The translations under genes were made by a program, and so were the position numbers. A DNA stretch of 64,000 nt from Rhodococcus sp. H36-A4. GTDB lineage: Bacteria; Actinomycetota; Actinomycetes; Mycobacteriales; Mycobacteriaceae. The stretch covers positions 62,001 through 126,000 of the forward strand of contig NZ_JAPVLQ010000003.1 in NCBI RefSeq assembly GCF_027158005.1, given 5' to 3'. Positions 40,768-49,420 of the stretch are shown here, piece by piece. Each line of letters opens with the position of its first letter. Within the stretch, counting starts at the first letter, position 1. Below the pieces are notes generated by a model. The model had not been told where the DNA came from and made no database searches. It worked only from the letters and a program-made list of their open reading frames with translations.

Positions 40768-42546
40768 TCAGTCCCCAGAATGCTCGTCTTCGCCCGTTGC
40801 GATAGGTGCGCGGCGGGCCTTTTCGAGGACCTCGGTGGTCTGTCCGCCGTGGCTGCCCGGGCCGACATGAGCCTCGGCACGCATTCGCTCCACCATGTGT
40901 GGGTAGTGGAGTTCGAACGCTGGACGCTCGGATCGTATACGCGGCAGTTCCGTGAAGTTGTGCCGCGGCGGTGGGCACGATGTCGCCCACTCCAGCGAGT
41001 TTCCGTAACCCCACGGGTCGTCCACAGTGACCACTTCGCCGTAACGATAGGACTTGAAGACGTTCCACACGAACGGCAATGTCGAAGCGCCGAGAACGAA
41101 CGCGCTGATCGTGGAGATGATGTTGAGTGTGGTGAATCCATCGGAAGAGAGATAGTCGGCGTAACGACGCGGCATGCCCTCGGCGCCGAGCCAGTGCTGG
41201 ACCAGGAAGGTGCCGTGGAAGCCGAGGAATGTCAGCCAGAAGTGCCACTTGCCCAATCTCTCGTCCATCATCCGACCTGTCATCTTCGGGAACCAGAAGT
41301 AGATGCCCGAGAACGTTGCGAACACCACCGTGCCGAAGACCACGTAGTGGAAGTGCGCCACCAGAAAATAGGTGTCGGTGACGTGGAAGTCGATCGGCGG
41401 GCTGGCGAGCAGGACACCGGAGAGGCCGCCGAAGAGGAAGGTGATCAAGAAGCCGAACGCGAACAGCATCGGCGTCTCCAATGTCACCTGACCTCGCCAC
41501 AAAGTGCCGATCCAGTTGAAGATCTTCACACCGGTCGGTATCGCGATCAAGAACGTCATGAACGAGAAGAACGGCAACAGCACCGCACCCGTGGCGTACA
41601 TGTGGTGGGCCCACACCGCCACCGAGAGTGCACCGATGGCGATCGTTGCGTAGATCAAGGTGGTGTATCCGAACATCGGCTTACGCGCAAAAACCGGAAT
41701 TACCTCGGAAATGATGCCGAAGAACGGCAACGCGATGATGTACACCTCGGGGTGGCCGAAGAACCAGAACAAGTGCTGCCACAACAACACTCCACCGGTC
41801 GCCGGGTCGAACAGATGCGCACCGAGATGTCGATCGGCCGCTACCCCCAACAGAGCCGCCGTCAACAACGGGAAAACAAGAAGAATGAGAATGCTGGTGA
41901 CCAGGATGTTCCACGTGAAAATGGGCATCCGGAACATCGTCATACCCGGCGCTCGCAAGCAGATGACCGTCGTGATCATGTTGACGGCACCCAAGATGGT
42001 GCCCAGACCAGCCACGGCGAGACCGAATATCCACAGATCTGCACCGACACCCGGCGAATACACTGCGCTCGAAAGCGGGGTGTAGGCGGTCCAACCGAAA
42101 TCAGCTGCACCACCGGGGGTGATGAAACCGGATGTAGCGATTATCGCGCCGAACAGGTAGAGCCAATACGAGAAAGCGTTCAACCGCGGGAACGCCACGT
42201 CCGGCGCACCGATCTGCAGCGGCAGGATGTAGTTGGCGAAACCGAACACGATCGGCGTCGCATACAGCAACAGCATGATCGTGCCGTGCATGGTGAACAG
42301 CTGGTTGTACTGCTCCGTCGAGAGGAATTGCAAGCCCGGCACCGCGAGCTCGGCACGAATGAGCAACGCCATCAAGCCGCCGATGAGGAAGAACGAGATG
42401 GAAGTCGCGATATACATGATCCCCAACACCTTGGGGTCTGTCGTCGTCACCGCCTTGTGAATGAATGAACCTTTCGGTCCCATCCGCGGCGGGAAAGGCC
42501 TCACCGCCTCCACAGTGCCAGTGGGCTTGGGCTCAACAGCGGTCAC
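40768..42546 (-). CDS. ctaD: CtaD, cytochrome c oxidase subunit I
   Basis: A 592-residue, 12-TM heme-copper oxidase subunit of the aa3-type cytochrome bcc-aa3 supercomplex. Heme and copper ligands are visible: [11 protein letters not shown] (low-spin heme His), [14 protein letters not shown] (Cu-B His cross-linked to Tyr), WAHHMYATG (two Cu-B His) and [10 protein letters not shown] (both hemes). AGGAGGATCA precedes the GTG at 42546. The other oxidase subunits are not in this window, as in other Mycobacteriales where ctaD is a lone gene. Confidence 0.97.
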   Translation of the reverse strand: MTAVEPKPTGTVEAVRPFPPRMGPKGSFIHKAVTTTDPKVLGIMYIATSISFFLIGGLMALLIRAELAVPGLQFLSTEQYNQLFTMHGTIMLLLYATPIVFGFANYILPLQIGAPDVAFPRLNAFSYWLYLFGAIIATSGFITPGGAADFGWTAYTPLSSAVYSPGVGADLWIFGLAVAGLGTILGAVNMITTVICLRAPGMTMFRMPIFTWNILVTSILILLVFPLLTAALLGVAADRHLGAHLFDPATGGVLLWQHLFWFFGHPEVYIIALPFFGIISEVIPVFARKPMFGYTTLIYATIAIGALSVAVWAHHMYATGAVLLPFFSFMTFLIAIPTGVKIFNWIGTLWRGQVTLETPMLFAFGFLITFLFGGLSGVLLASPPIDFHVTDTYFLVAHFHYVVFGTVVFATFSGIYFWFPKMTGRMMDERLGKWHFWLTFLGFHGTFLVQHWLGAEGMPRRYADYLSSDGFTTLNIISTISAFVLGASTLPFVWNVFKSYRYGEVVTVDDPWGYGNSLEWATSCPPPRHNFTELPRIRSERPAFELHYPHMVERMRAEAHVGPGSHGGQTTEVLEKARRAPIATGEDEHSGD

Positions 42547-42669
42547 TGATCCTCCTGACGATGGAAGTGACCATAATCATAAACCGCTGGAGGGGGAGTT
42601 ACTACCTTTTGTCGTAGATCAGGTCCGGCCCGAGCGCGCCGCGTGCGGGTGCACGAGGCGCGCCAAGGG

Positions 42670-43227
42670 TCAACTTCCGAGGATGCAGAACTGTCCGGAA
42701 GCGAGGTTCAACGCGAGAGACAGTGGCCCGACGCAGTCGACGCCGGCAGCTTCGGCGGTTGCACCGGAACCCCAACCGGCGATCGCGATGGTGGTCGAAC
42801 CTGCGTCCGCCCAGGAATGTGCGATGCCGCCGCCGATTGCGCCCGCGTAGGACGTGCCGCCCGCGCGTGACGCGCCGAGGGCCGTTCCGAATCCGGTTGC
42901 GTAGGTGTTCGAGGTGCCGCCGGTTTCGGCGACACTGACGGCCGTTCCACTATCTGCTGCCGTAGCGGTCGAACGCGATCCTTCTGCGGCCGTTGCCCCG
43001 CAGCTCGCGGTTCCGTCGACGAGAATTTGATTGGCCGACGGTGGAGATACGCACGTCACCGGAGCTGCATTTGCGACGCCGGCTCCGGCGAATCCGGCAG
43101 CAACGAAGCCGCTGGAAACGGCGAAAACTGCTGCGGTGCGGGACAATCGACTAGCCGACCGTGAAAGGCCCTGTGATGTCGAGGTGAACGATGCTGAGCG
43201 GACGAGCGAAGAAAAAGCGGAGAACAA
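42670..43227 (-). CDS. Secreted Gly/Ala/Ser-rich protein of unknown function
   Basis: A 185-residue protein with an N-terminal hydrophobic stretch (AVFAVSSGFVAAGFAGAGVANA) ending in a likely signal peptidase site after ANA. The mature part is rich in Gly, Ala, Ser and Thr and has four Cys (VTCV, ASCG, VDCV, FCIL) that could make two disulfides; similar secreted proteins occur in Nocardia and Rhodococcus (perhaps DUF6764). TTG at 43227 is chosen because GAAGGAG stands six bases upstream; an in-frame TTG at 43242 lacks a ribosome site. Confidence 0.7.
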   Translation of the reverse strand: MFSAFSSLVRSASFTSTSQGLSRSASRLSRTAAVFAVSSGFVAAGFAGAGVANAAPVTCVSPPSANQILVDGTASCGATAAEGSRSTATAADSGTAVSVAETGGTSNTYATGFGTALGASRAGGTSYAGAIGGGIAHSWADAGSTTIAIAGWGSGATAEAAGVDCVGPLSLALNLASGQFCILGS

Positions 43228-43369
43228 CAGGGGCTCCTTCAAGGAAACGAAATGGGTCGGTGCGGCACACCGTACCCCGGTTCTGCGCTGCGGTCATCAG
43301 TGAATTATCCCTACTCCGTGTAACGATTCGGCACGACTTCGCGGGCCTCGTTCGCTGTCGATGAGTTGC

Positions 43370-43935
43370 CATACGATCCTTCGACGAAGGGCACTCTGTT
43401 CGTCGCATCGGTCGGGTCGTTCGTTCTCCTCGCCGGGAGCAGCGGGAGCAGCGGGAGCAGCGGGGAAGGGCAGGGGTCCGGAGCAGATGGATCGTAAAAA
43501 GGTTGTGGCAGGACAGGTTTACATCACCTGGACGGCTCGCTGCTTCGGTCGATCGCCTGAAGGCCTTGATCGTGGGAGCGGTCACTACCGCGGATCTGCT
43601 CGAGGCGGAATCTGCTGTGTCGAGTAGGCGGGGAAAGCTGGACAGTCTGGACCTCGTAGAGGAGCTGCGTCGCGGACCAGGTGGATCCATCCACGGTCAC
43701 GGTCCCATTCGGCACCGAGAACCTCACGCCGTCACCGGGGCCGGACAACTTCTGGGACGGAATCGTCGCCGGATGGAATTCGCTTGTCGACACAGCGAGA
43801 GACGCGCTCGTGGCCCTCGGGCGGGCTGTTGACGTGGCTGGGAACTCTCACAGTGGGTGCTCCGGTCGTCTACGTCATCGTCAGGATCGTCCGCCGCGGC
43901 ACCACCGAGAGGGTCGAACCAGAGGTTCAAGTCAG
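43370..43935 (+). pseudogene. Decayed DUF4349-family lipoprotein gene
   Basis: Pieces of one DUF4349-type protein lie in order but in different frames. Around 43395-43465 is a signal-peptide-like stretch ending in LLAG followed by Ser where a lipobox Cys is expected. At 43535-43650 is the coiled-coil part (ASVDRLKALI, then VSSRRGKLDSL). At 43673-43800 another frame gives ADQVDPSTVTV and the GWNSLVDTARDAL segment. At 43815-43900 a third frame gives the final TM helix (LLTWLGTLTVGAPVVYVIV). The first half of the domain is missing. At least two frameshifts and an internal deletion make it non-functional. Confidence 0.72.
43435..43461. repeat. Three tandem copies of a 9-bp unit (GGGAGCAGC)
   Basis: Perfect triple repeat in the signal-peptide part of the decayed DUF4349 gene, encoding Gly-Ser-Ser units in the original frame. 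Confidence 0.85.
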
Positions 43936-43970
43936 GGGCGGATGTCGAAGACGCAGAACCGACGTGACCG

Positions 43971-44444
43971 TCACACGCTCCCAGCAAATCCGTGTTGGCG
44001 CCATGCCTCGTACATGACGACGGCGGCCGCGTTGGCTAGGTTGAGCGATCGTCGACCCTCGATCATCGGAATACGCAGATGCTCGGTGACCAGCGGATCG
44101 CCGAGCACTTCCTCGGGGAGACCGGTCGGTTCGGGACCGAACAGCATTACATCACCCGGTAGATACGACACGTCCGCGTGAAACTTGCTCGCATGCGCGG
44201 TGTAGGCGAACACCCGTTCCGGCGCCAGTGCCTCCCAGGCGGCAGTCAGGTTCTCGTGGACGGTCACCGAGGCCAGATCGTGGTAGTCCAGGCCTGCTCG
44301 TTTGAGTTTGGGCTCGGACATGTCGAAGCCCAGCGGACCGACCAGGTGTAGTTCACATCCGGTGCCGGCGACGAGTCGGATCGCGTTTCCGGTGTTCTGA
44401 GGAATACGTGGCTGAAAGAACATGAGGCGAAACACCCGGCTCAC
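43971..44444 (-). CDS. trmL: TrmL/SpoU-type tRNA (cytidine(34)-2'-O)-methyltransferase
   Basis: A 157-residue minimal SPOUT methyltransferase with the trefoil-knot motifs PRIPQNTGNAIRL (motif 1), LFGPEPTGLP (motif 2) and RIPMIEGRRSLNLANAAAVVMYE (motif 3). This small class without an RNA-binding extension is TrmL, which methylates the wobble ribose of tRNA-Leu. It matches M. tuberculosis spoU (Rv3366) in position near mfpA and folD. GTG at 44444 is taken; a GTG at 44435 or ATG at 44423 is possible. Its 5' end is 25 bp from the divergent mfpA start. Confidence 0.9.
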   Translation of the reverse strand: MSRVFRLMFFQPRIPQNTGNAIRLVAGTGCELHLVGPLGFDMSEPKLKRAGLDYHDLASVTVHENLTAAWEALAPERVFAYTAHASKFHADVSYLPGDVMLFGPEPTGLPEEVLGDPLVTEHLRIPMIEGRRSLNLANAAAVVMYEAWRQHGFAGSV

Positions 44445-44469
44445 TCTGCCATCAGCGCTACCGGGAACA

Positions 44470-45078
44470 ATGGCGGAGGTGCACGAGAAACAGATTATCG
44501 GCGAGGACTACTCCGACGCGAGACTCGACCAACAGCAATGGGACGACCGTGAGTACGTGGCGTGCAACTTTCGAGACGCCGACCTCAGCGGCGTGAAGAC
44601 TACCGCGGTGGTCTTCACGGAATGTGACTTCACCGGCACGGATCTGACCGAGTCGGTCCATGTCAACGCGGCTTTTCGCTCCTGCACCTTCGCGCGGACC
44701 AACCTGCAACACAGCGTCTTCCGTCATTCGACCATGATCGGCTCGACGTTCGTCGATTGTCGGATGCGCCCGTCGACTTTCGACGAGGTCGACTTCACGT
44801 TGGTAGGAATGGGGGGAGCCGACATGCGCGGGATGGACTTGACCAACTGCCGCATGGTCGAGGCGAACTTGGTGAACACCGACCTGCGCAAGGCGATATT
44901 GCGTTCGGTGGATCTCAGTGGCGCAAGAACCGTAGGCGCCAAGATGCAGGAGGCCGATCTTCGTGGTGCCCGGATCGACGCACACCTCTGGATGTCTGCG
45001 ACGGTGACCGGTGCCCGGATCGAGCTGACACAGGCGGTCGCATACGCCCAGGCGCACGGGCTTTCGGTCGAGGGCTGA
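44470..45078 (+). CDS. mfpA: MfpA-like pentapeptide-repeat protein (gyrase-binding)
   Basis: A 202-residue protein made of A(D/N)LXX pentapeptide repeats, which form a right-handed beta-helix that mimics B-form DNA. The series CDFTGTDLTESVH, CTFARTNLQHSVF, VDFTLVGMGGADM and DLRKAILRSVDLSGARTVG lines up almost end to end with M. tuberculosis MfpA (Rv3361c, 183 residues), which binds DNA gyrase and gives mild fluoroquinolone protection. Here the N-terminus is about 19 residues longer. The MfpB-type GTPase conservon that adjoins mfpA in mycobacteria is absent. ATG at 44470; GTG at 44479 is also possible. Confidence 0.88.
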   Translation: MAEVHEKQIIGEDYSDARLDQQQWDDREYVACNFRDADLSGVKTTAVVFTECDFTGTDLTESVHVNAAFRSCTFARTNLQHSVFRHSTMIGSTFVDCRMRPSTFDEVDFTLVGMGGADMRGMDLTNCRMVEANLVNTDLRKAILRSVDLSGARTVGAKMQEADLRGARIDAHLWMSATVTGARIELTQAVAYAQAHGLSVEG

Positions 45079-45132
45079 CTACTTGCGGACCGGCGTCCGC
45101 TCCACCTGCCGGCACCTGGAACAATAGCTATC

Positions 45133-46002
45133 GTGACTGCGACGATTCTGGACGGCAAAGCAACCCGAGACGAGATCTTCGTCGATCTCACTCAGCGAGT
45201 GACAAAGCTACGAGAACACGGGATCGTTCCCGGGCTCGGCACGGTGCTGGTGGGCGATGATCCCGGCTCGGCGGCGTACGTTCGCGGCAAGCACAATGAC
45301 TGCGCCAAGGTCGGTATCACCTCGATTCGGCGTGATCTGCCTGCCGACATCTCGCAGGCGGAGCTCGACGCCGTGATCGACGAGCTCAATGCCAATCCCG
45401 AGTGCACCGGTTACATCGTGCAGCTTCCACTTCCGAAGCATCTGGACGAGAACGCTGCACTCGAACGAATCGATCCATCCAAGGATGCCGATGGACTGCA
45501 CCCGATCAATCTCGGCCGACTCGTCCTCGGTAAGCAAGCGGCGTTGCCTTGTACCCCACGTGGGATCGTCCACCTCCTCCGTCGCTACGACGTAGCGCTC
45601 GACGGGGCCCATGCTGTCGTCATCGGTCGAGGGGTGACAGTTGGCCGTCCTATCGGTCTGCTGCTCACTCGCAAGAGCGAGAACTCCACCGTTACCCTGT
45701 GCCACACCGGGACCAAAGACCTGGCCGCGGAGGTTCGCCGCGCCGACATCGTCATTGCTGCTGCGGGTGTCCCCGGAATCGTCACCGCGGACATGATCAA
45801 GCCCGGTGCCGCAGTGCTCGACGTCGGGGTTACTCGAACGGATGACGGACTGCGCGGGGACGTTGCGCCCGAGGTGGCCGAAGTCGCCGGTTTTCTCTCA
45901 CCCAACCCGGGTGGAGTCGGGCCGTTGACGAGAGCGTTCCTACTCTCGAACGTGGTCGAGCGAGCCGAGCAGGCTCTCGCAACCACCCCAGAAGCGGTCT
46001 GA
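45133..46002 (+). CDS. folD: FolD, methylenetetrahydrofolate dehydrogenase/cyclohydrolase
   Basis: A 289-residue bifunctional enzyme interconverting methylene-, methenyl- and formyl-tetrahydrofolate. The active-site motif [14 protein letters not shown] carries the catalytic Lys near residue 57; [24 protein letters not shown] and the NADP loop [16 protein letters not shown] follow; the closing [19 protein letters not shown] is diagnostic. GTG at 45133. It provides one-carbon units near the methionine genes. A DUF3017 gene follows after six bases, the same pair as Rv3356c-Rv3355c. Confidence 0.96.
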   Translation: MTATILDGKATRDEIFVDLTQRVTKLREHGIVPGLGTVLVGDDPGSAAYVRGKHNDCAKVGITSIRRDLPADISQAELDAVIDELNANPECTGYIVQLPLPKHLDENAALERIDPSKDADGLHPINLGRLVLGKQAALPCTPRGIVHLLRRYDVALDGAHAVVIGRGVTVGRPIGLLLTRKSENSTVTLCHTGTKDLAAEVRRADIVIAAAGVPGIVTADMIKPGAAVLDVGVTRTDDGLRGDVAPEVAEVAGFLSPNPGGVGPLTRAFLLSNVVERAEQALATTPEAV

Positions 46003-46008
46003 CCTTCG

Positions 46009-46284
46009 ATGTGGTCCCAGATTCGCAAGAACCTGCCGCTCGTCATCGTGCTCGTGATCATTGCGGCGGCGCTCGTACTCGTTCTTGCGGATCGGTGGCG
46101 CCGCGGCGCCTTCGTATTCGGCGTGGCGACAATAGTGGCCGCAGGCTTCCGGTTGTGCATGCCGGAGAAGAACGTCGGCCTACTGCAGGTCCGAAGCAGA
46201 ACCTTCGACGTCTCGGCTATGGCCCTGGTCGGGGGAGCTATCGTGTTGCTGTCGGCGTCGATCGATCCGCTCGGCACCGACTGA
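46009..46284 (+). CDS. DUF3017 family membrane protein
   Basis: A 91-residue protein with three hydrophobic segments (about residues 9-27, 33-50, 68-85), ATG at 46009. Always found next to folD in Mycobacteriales (Rv3355c-like). Function unknown. It starts seven bases after the folD stop and is surely in the same transcript. It ends 20 bp from the convergent metX gene. Confidence 0.88.
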   Translation: MWSQIRKNLPLVIVLVIIAAALVLVLADRWRRGAFVFGVATIVAAGFRLCMPEKNVGLLQVRSRTFDVSAMALVGGAIVLLSASIDPLGTD

Positions 46285-46304
46285 GTATTCGTCCGGTCGA
46301 ATAC

Positions 46305-47459
46305 TCAGCTGGTGCGACCCTTCGAGACGCGCGCATGCTTCATCGTCTCGCCGAGTAGTGCGGATACAGCGCTGGCTTCGGTCAGAAATCCGTCGTGGCC
46401 ATCACGTGACTGAATGACCTCGAGACCGCGGCATTCCGGTAGGCCGCGGGCGAGTTCCTTCTGTAACCGCAAGGGATAGAGCCGATCGGAGTCGACGCCG
46501 CCGACGATCGTCGGGACGGTAGCCATGGCCAAGGCAGCGTCGAATCCACCTCGCCCACGTCCGATGTCGTGCCTGTTCATGGCTTCGGTCAACAATACGT
46601 AGGTGCTCGCGTCGAAACGGTCGACCAGCTTGCTCGCCTGATGCTGTAGGTAACTCTCTACCGAGTACCGTCCGCCCTGCCATGGATCTTCTTCGCCTTG
46701 GCCGGAGTTGGCGAACCTGAGGTCGAGCTCGCTCTCGGTTCGGTACGTCAGGTGTGCGATTCGGCGCGCTATGCCCAGTCCGACCCGTGGGGCCCGGCCG
46801 GTTCCGTGATAGTTGCCGCCCTGCCAGTCGGGATCGGCCTTGATCGCCTCGATCTGAGTTGTCTGCGTACCGATTTGGTCGGCAGTTGCACGACCTCCGA
46901 CCGCAAGCACCAGAGCTGACGCGACGCGGTCCGGGTATCCGACTATCCATTCGAGAGTGCGCATGCCTCCCATGGAGCCGCCGACCACGGCCGCACATCT
47001 TTCGATGCCGAGTACATCGGCGAGTGCTATCTCGGCGGACACCTGATCGCGGATCGAGATCTCCGGAAAGGTACTACCGTATGGGACTCCGCTCGGGTTC
47101 AGTGACGACGGTCCTGTCGTTCCACCGCAACCACCGAGCACGTTGGAGGCGATGACACACCATTCGTCCGTGTCGATCGGAGCGCCGGGCCCGACCATCC
47201 CGTTCCACCACCCGGGCAAGGCATGAGCGCCTCCGGCAGGTCCGGACACATGTGAGTCCCCGGTCAACGCATGCTCGACGAGCACCACGTTGTCGCGGTT
47301 CGGGGACAGCTCACCCCAACGTTGAACGGCGATGGTCACCTGCGGCAGGGACGCACCGTTCTCGAGGTCCAGCCGACCGATGTCGATACTGCCGAGCCGT
47401 CCGTCCGGCGCAGGAAACCCTGCGGCCGAACGGACGTCGTGCACTGAGCTGATGGTCAA
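46305..47459 (-). CDS. metX: MetX, homoserine O-acetyltransferase
   Basis: A 384-residue alpha/beta-hydrolase-fold enzyme that acetylates L-homoserine with acetyl-CoA, the first step of methionine synthesis. Motifs: [10 protein letters not shown] and [15 protein letters not shown] in the first half, the nucleophile elbow [14 protein letters not shown], and DSDRLYP with GHDGFL supplying Asp and His at the C-terminal end. The TTG start overlaps the metY stop by four bases (TTGA), so metX is translated by coupling from metY. In M. tuberculosis the order is the same (metC Rv3340, metA Rv3341). Confidence 0.95.
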   Translation of the reverse strand: MTISSVHDVRSAAGFPAPDGRLGSIDIGRLDLENGASLPQVTIAVQRWGELSPNRDNVVLVEHALTGDSHVSGPAGGAHALPGWWNGMVGPGAPIDTDEWCVIASNVLGGCGGTTGPSSLNPSGVPYGSTFPEISIRDQVSAEIALADVLGIERCAAVVGGSMGGMRTLEWIVGYPDRVASALVLAVGGRATADQIGTQTTQIEAIKADPDWQGGNYHGTGRAPRVGLGIARRIAHLTYRTESELDLRFANSGQGEEDPWQGGRYSVESYLQHQASKLVDRFDASTYVLLTEAMNRHDIGRGRGGFDAALAMATVPTIVGGVDSDRLYPLRLQKELARGLPECRGLEVIQSRDGHDGFLTEASAVSALLGETMKHARVSKGRTS

Positions 47460-48793
47460 GACGCCGCCGCAGCGAATCCGCGCGCGAGATCAGCGACGAT
47501 GTCGTCGATCCCTTCGATGCCCACCGCGAGGCGCACGAGTCCTGGAGTGACACCCGCCGCGGTCTGCTCCTCGGGTGACAGCTGTGAGTGAGTTGTCGAT
47601 GCGGGATGAATTACGAGTGAGCGCACATCACCGATGTTAGCTACATGGCTGTGCAGGCTCAGTGCGTCGACGAACTTCTTGCCCGCGTCGATGCCGCCCT
47701 TCAGTTCGAAAGCGACGATGGCACCCTGCCCCTTCGGTGCCAATTCCTGGCCACGTTCGAACCACGGGGAGGACTTCAGACCTGCGTAATTGACGCTGAC
47801 GACCTCGCTGCGAGCCTCGACGAAGGCTGCTACCTTCTGCGCGTTCTCGACGTGGCGTTCCATCCGAAGGCTCAGCGTCTCGAGTCCCTGGCTGATCAAG
47901 AATGCGTTGAACGGTGCGACTGCGGCCCCGATGTCGCGAAGCAGTTGGACCCGAGCCTTGAGGGCAAAGGCCGGTGCACCGAGGTCCGCGAACACCACGC
48001 CGTGATAGCTCGGGTCAGGAGTGGTGAAGTTGGCGTGGCGCCCTTGGGTCCAGTCGAAAGTGCCACCGTCGACGATGACGCCTGCGATTGCTGTGCCGTG
48101 GCCACCGAGGTACTTGGTGGCCGAATGGACGACGATGTCGGCGCCGTGCTTCAGCGGCTGGATGAGATACGGCGTCGCGACGGTGTTGTCGACGATGAGC
48201 GGAAGGCCGTTCTCGTGCGCGATCTTCGACACTCCGGGAATGTCGAAGATGTCGTTCTTCGGGTTCGAGATCGTTTCGCCGTAGAACGCCTTCGTCTTCG
48301 GTGTGATCGCGGATCGCCACTGTTCGAGGTCGTCCGGGTCGGAGACGAAGCTGACGGTGATACCCAGTTTCCGCAACGTGTAGTGGAAGAGGTTGTACGT
48401 GCCGCCGTACAAGCGCGGGCTCGAGACTATGTGATCGCCTGCTTCGGCGATGTTCAGAATTGCAAGAGTCTCGGCGGCTTGTCCGGAGGCCAAGAGCAGC
48501 GCCGCGACGCCATCCTCCAGCGCTGCGATGCGCTGCTCCACGGCATCCTGCGTGGGGTTCATGATGCGGGTGTAGATGTTGCCGGGCTCGGTCAGTCCGA
48601 AGAGCGCGGCAGCGTGGTCGGTGCTGTCGAAGGTGTACGACGTCGTCTGGTAGATCGGTAGCGCGCGTGCGCGTGTGACGCCGTCAGCGTTCTGGCCTAC
48701 GTGAATCTGCTTGGTTTCGAAGCTCCACGACGCGGCGGGATCTTCGATGGGTGAGCCGGCGGCATCTACGACGTCGGGTGTGTTCTCGCTCAT
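47456..48793 (-). CDS. metY: MetY, O-acetylhomoserine sulfhydrylase (PLP)
   Basis: A 445-residue Cys/Met-metabolism PLP enzyme that joins O-acetylhomoserine and sulfide to homocysteine. It has [20 protein letters not shown] near the start, the cofactor Lys in [14 protein letters not shown] near residue 224, and SLGD/H-type C-terminal motifs replaced by [20 protein letters not shown]. Long length and the insert typical of MetY separate it from MetB/MetC. The ATG at 48793 has only a distant GGAG; that GGAG lies at the end of the leader ORF, which suggests coupling. Its leader contains a SAM-IV riboswitch. Confidence 0.95.
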   Translation of the reverse strand: MSENTPDVVDAAGSPIEDPAASWSFETKQIHVGQNADGVTRARALPIYQTTSYTFDSTDHAAALFGLTEPGNIYTRIMNPTQDAVEQRIAALEDGVAALLLASGQAAETLAILNIAEAGDHIVSSPRLYGGTYNLFHYTLRKLGITVSFVSDPDDLEQWRSAITPKTKAFYGETISNPKNDIFDIPGVSKIAHENGLPLIVDNTVATPYLIQPLKHGADIVVHSATKYLGGHGTAIAGVIVDGGTFDWTQGRHANFTTPDPSYHGVVFADLGAPAFALKARVQLLRDIGAAVAPFNAFLISQGLETLSLRMERHVENAQKVAAFVEARSEVVSVNYAGLKSSPWFERGQELAPKGQGAIVAFELKGGIDAGKKFVDALSLHSHVANIGDVRSLVIHPASTTHSQLSPEEQTAAGVTPGLVRLAVGIEGIDDIVADLARGFAAAAS

Positions 48794-48802
48794 GGTGGTT
48801 GA

Positions 48803-48886
48803 CTACTCCGTTTTCGATTCAAGAGTGCGATTCGGCTGGGGCTCGGCGTAGCGAGCCGGGCGGGGCGTATCGAAGCGACAACACAT
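48803..48886 (-). CDS. Short Cys-Cys leader ORF between the SAM-IV riboswitch and metY
   Basis: 27 codons, starting M-C-C-R-F-D-T-P, with an ideal ribosome site AGGAGG six bases before the ATG at 48886. It ends with TAG at 48803-48805, ten bases before the metY ATG, and its last codons contain the only GGAG that could serve metY. Two Cys codons directly after the start recall the cysteine-responsive leader peptides described in mycobacteria, where ribosome stalling at Cys codons controls downstream sulfur genes. Translation and a regulatory role are inference; the ribosome site and ORF are seen directly. Confidence 0.6.
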   Translation of the reverse strand: MCCRFDTPRPARYAEPQPNRTLESKTE

Positions 48887-48907
48887 CGTGAACCTCCTAG
48901 GGGCTAG

Positions 48908-48933
48908 CAACCGAGCATGGTTGTGCTCGGTTG
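48908..48933 (-). promoter_or_regulatory. Leader hairpin just before the Cys-Cys ORF
   Basis: Perfect 10-bp stem with a six-base loop, ending seven bases before the AGGAGG of the leader ORF. No T-run follows, so it more likely affects ribosome access than termination. Confidence 0.6.
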
Positions 48934-48935
48934 TT

Positions 48936-48956
48936 GGGTTCGCCCCTGGCGAACCC
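48936..48956 (-). promoter_or_regulatory. Expression-platform hairpin adjoining the SAM-IV aptamer
   Basis: Perfect 9-bp stem GGGTTCGCC / GGCGAACCC with triloop AGG. Its first GGG (48954-48956) is also the end of the aptamer's GCGCGGG pseudoknot strand, so the two structures should exclude each other. Its AGGGGC is complementary to GCCCCT next to the AGGAGG site, giving a second alternative pairing. Confidence 0.55.
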
Positions 48957-49080
48957 GCGCTTGTTCTCCGACTGCGCGAACGCAGTCGACTAACCAGGTC
49001 TTCTCACCCGGGGCACCCCACCGCGGTTGGAGGGTTGCCGGCCAGCAAGCCGGGGCTTTGACGCTGGCACTCATGACCTT
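48954..49080 (-). ncRNA. SAM-IV riboswitch in the metY-metX leader
   Basis: On the minus strand the leader runs GGTCATGAGTGCCAGCGTCA, then GCCCCGGCTTGCTGGCCGGC, AACCCTCC, AACCGCGGTGGGGTGCC, and a closing GACC that pairs with the first GGTC. A hairpin with a TTCG loop follows, then the GCGCGGG pseudoknot strand. This is nearly the published SAM-IV aptamer core of mycobacteria. SAM-IV binds S-adenosylmethionine and turns down methionine synthesis when SAM is high. The position directly before metY-metX fits. Confidence 0.93.
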
Positions 49081-49086
49081 CGCAGA

Positions 49087-49114
49087 ATCCTAGCGTGTCC
49101 TCCGACACGTCGAA
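49087..49114 (-). promoter_or_regulatory. Probable promoter of the SAM-IV-metY-metX transcript
   Basis: TTCGAC (49114-49109), 16 bases, TAGGAT (49092-49087). A start seven bases further on would fall at about 49080, exactly the 5' end of the aptamer. Confidence 0.5.
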
Positions 49115-49420
49115 TAGCGACACCGTCGTGAGTGTCGATCGGGCTGCAACCAGGGCACACAGTGGTTGGCGGTCGGAGCCACCACGAAAGGGCCACCGAC
49201 CATGCCTGAGTGGCCAAGCAGTACGCTTGTCTTGTTTCCTCGCACGCTCACGCACTGCGCGCGCGGCCTATACGTTCGAAGTCGAGTACACGCAGTCGGC
49301 CCAGCAGTGGAGAGGCGTAACACGGGTGGTACCGCCGATCGACCCACAACGGTTCTGCGGCAACACCGGCAGTTGAGGAAGACCACAACGGCATACTTCC
49401 CAGGAGGACGCGAACCCCAC
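49115..49420. other. Intergenic region before icd
   Basis: About 300 bp between the metY promoter and icd. The icd frame is open back to 49166 but without homology, so this is not coding. It must hold the icd promoter; I cannot point to a convincing -10/-35 pair. AGGAGG at 49402-49407 is the icd ribosome site, 13 bases from the ATG, longer than usual. Confidence 0.4.

Noticed and set aside
40780-42468. 562-codon plus-strand open frame opposite ctaD
   Set aside because: Shadow of the ctaD codon pattern; the product is rich in Arg, Glu and His with no motif.
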